Assembly: GCF_040117685.2 (NCBI RefSeq)
Contig: NZ_JBEDYP020000007.1
Location: 1 to 64,000, forward strand
Direction of reading: 5' to 3'
Length of the DNA stretch: 64,000 nt
Origin: Gracilimonas sp040117685
Lineage (GTDB): Bacteria > Bacteroidota > Rhodothermia > Balneolales > Balneolaceae
Part shown: positions 62,930-64,000 of the stretch, in pieces
How positions within the stretch are numbered: the first letter of the stretch is position 1
Layout: every line of letters begins with the position of its first letter
Position numbers and translations under genes: made by a program
The notes under the pieces: generated by a model
The model's input: the letters and a program-made list of their open reading frames with translations, nothing else
What the model was told of the DNA's origin: nothing
Databases searched by the model: none

Positions 62930-63010
62930 ACTTCCGGGATAATTAATTTCTTTCTTAAGTTGGTTAATGGTAGGTATTCAAAAGCGAGTGCACAAGTAAA
63001 TTTTGGGAAG

Positions 63011-63952
63011 TCAGTTCAGTGCCTGAAAACGATGCTCCAAAATTTTATGGTAAGCTTCTTTTTTTTCGTCTGATAAGAATGATTTGCTAATAATTTTTCT
63101 AAACTCAGTTTTATTTTTCTTCATTTTCTCAATTAGAGACTCAATTTGCTTGTTATTCAAGCCAATATGCTTTCCATATTTTCGAAACGTACTCCTGTGA
63201 AAATTACTTTTTTTGCCGGTTAAAGTAAGCGCCAATTCTTCCGGATCTTTTTCTTCCGGTATTACAAGACGAGTAGAAAGCAGATCATAAGCAGGAGATA
63301 ACTTCCATCCCAACATAGGATCTTTAAATAAAGAAAAGTTCTTCAAATGCATATCGCCGTTACCTGTCAGGTAGGTAAACAGTATCAGCTCAAAAAACCG
63401 GGTGAGGTCAAATACCGGGTTTTCCGAATACTTCTTTATAATTTTTGCTATCTGCTCGTGAGAGCCTTTATATTTGTCTTCTGTCATTCGGCCGGATAGC
63501 TGACACATATCCTCCATTGCAAATTTCTTACTTCTGTCATCCCGATCTATTCGTTTTGTTATATAAGCCTTTTCTCCCGAAGCAAGATATATGAGCCCGC
63601 ACCTTACAACTTCAATACCTGCAGCTTCTGCCATTAACATTGTACAATGTTCATTCTCGGGTAATTCCGGCCAATGATTGGAAGGAGGTTTTAGAATAAA
63701 ACGCCCCCATAAACCCACAATGGTCAATTTATTTGACTCTTTTGTTTTCTTTTGAATTTCTAAGGAAAGCTTTGCCTGCACTCCCGGAACAGTGACCCTT
63801 TGATGGACTGATTTTTTGGCTAATTCATTTAACTCCTCAAAATTATACTCCAACTCCGGCTCAACCTCATTTCCAAACATTTCTTTCAGACATTTAGAAT
63901 GATAGTTTTGTGTGCCCTCAACCGTTTCCAGGCAAATAAGACACCTGCTCAT
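63011..63952 (-). CDS. HipA-like kinase, N-terminal subdomain absent (HipT-like)
   Basis: A 313-residue HipA_C-type Ser/Thr kinase. The ATP-loop region HQRVTVPGVQAKLSLEI (about 50-66), the catalytic GNGDMHLKNFSL (about 197-208), and the metal-binding AYDLLST (about 218) are conserved, so it should phosphorylate a protein or tRNA synthetase as HipA and HipT do. The N-terminus has a Cys-x2-Cys motif followed by His and Cys (CLICLETVEGTQNYHSKC), possibly zinc-binding. The usual N-subdomain 1 is missing and an upstream gene overlaps by ATGA, reminiscent of a split HipS/HipT arrangement. Confidence 0.85.
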   Translation of the reverse strand: MSRCLICLETVEGTQNYHSKCLKEMFGNEVEPELEYNFEELNELAKKSVHQRVTVPGVQAKLSLEIQKKTKESNKLTIVGLWGRFILKPPSNHWPELPENEHCTMLMAEAAGIEVVRCGLIYLASGEKAYITKRIDRDDRSKKFAMEDMCQLSGRMTEDKYKGSHEQIAKIIKKYSENPVFDLTRFFELILFTYLTGNGDMHLKNFSLFKDPMLGWKLSPAYDLLSTRLVIPEEKDPEELALTLTGKKSNFHRSTFRKYGKHIGLNNKQIESLIEKMKKNKTEFRKIISKSFLSDEKKEAYHKILEHRFQALN

Positions 63953-64000
63953 AATTCCCTCACGCTAACATTTCCTATTGTATCTTTGCAGCTTACAAGA
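63949..64000 (-). CDS. C-terminal end of gene upstream of HipA-like kinase (partial)
   Basis: Sixteen residues ending Asn-Val-Ser-Val-Arg-Glu-Leu are readable before a TGA that overlaps the kinase start codon (ATGA). The gene runs off the right edge. Its position and coupling match a HipS-like/couple_hipA or antitoxin gene, but too little sequence is visible to identify it. Confidence 0.5.
   Translation of the reverse strand, partial: LVSCKDTIGNVSVREL

Noticed and set aside
63975..63990. TATCTTTG promoter-like element near the right edge on the + strand
   Set aside because: It matches TAnnTTTG but has no TTTG at the right spacing and lies inside the 3' end of a minus-strand coding region.
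1..64000. CRISPR array, prophage structural genes, rRNA or complete tRNA
   Set aside because: No spaced direct repeats, no capsid or tail genes and no RNA gene signatures were seen apart from the short tRNA-like fragment at 4,808-4,825.

Overview
The window looks like chromosome from a marine or saline member of the Bacteroidota/Balneolota assemblage, possibly Gracilimonas or Balneola. This is inferred from gene content: DUF4293, BshA, BatC/D/E, SPOR and TPR lipoproteins, a Bacteroidota-type tyrosine recombinase, moderate GC, and several promoters resembling TTTG-N17-20-TAnnTTTG. No rRNA or complete tRNA is present. The core is ordinary housekeeping sequence, with one mobile-element end on the left (1 to about 4,825) and a possible toxin-antitoxin operon running off the right edge.

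Region by region. 1-4,825: AT-rich end of an integrative element with a tyrosine integrase, a DNA-binding protein of the excisionase/HTH_17 type, an XRE regulator, a DUF4468-like lipoprotein and unknown proteins. It ends at a fragment resembling a tRNA 3' end. 4,881-8,503: a leftward set of three exported proteins (beta-propeller, small Met/His/Cys-tailed protein, multicopper oxidase). 8,607-10,770: GlsB/YeaQ-type membrane protein, orphan FbpC-like ATPase, SPOR lipoprotein. 10,881-13,397: STAS / anti-sigma kinase / SpoIIE phosphatase partner-switching cassette. 13,390-16,496: MltF-like lytic transglycosylase, EamA transporter, DUF4293 protein. 16,602-23,466: tetR-tolC-adaptor-RND efflux operon with two matching palindromic operators.

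23,702-37,970: EamA transporter and an exopolysaccharide locus (Wza-like SLBB protein, flippase, Wzy, Wzz, three glycosyltransferases, two unusual asparagine-synthase-like proteins). Most of it lies directly downstream of pyrR-pyrB on the same strand. 38,237-41,054: sucC, a small unknown protein, and bshA for bacillithiol synthesis. 41,272-45,707: yebC and a BatC/BatD/BatE-like cell-envelope operon. 45,811-51,335: M20 peptidase, then a MacA/MacB-permease/TolC export set lacking an ATPase gene. 51,556-54,673: panD, panC and a two-lipoyl-domain E2 acyltransferase. 54,976-59,171: frr and smc. 59,391-62,929: TPR lipoprotein and a large M14 peptidase. 63,011-64,000: a HipA-like kinase lacking the usual N-terminal subdomain, overlapped by the end of an upstream gene.

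The most interesting leads are the secreted multicopper-oxidase trio, the paired asparagine-synthase homologues without a glutaminase nucleophile, the twin TetR operators, the split HipA-like locus, the integrase-linked gene string, and an intergenic family of palindromic word repeats. All functional statements come from reading motifs and context; no database search was possible.
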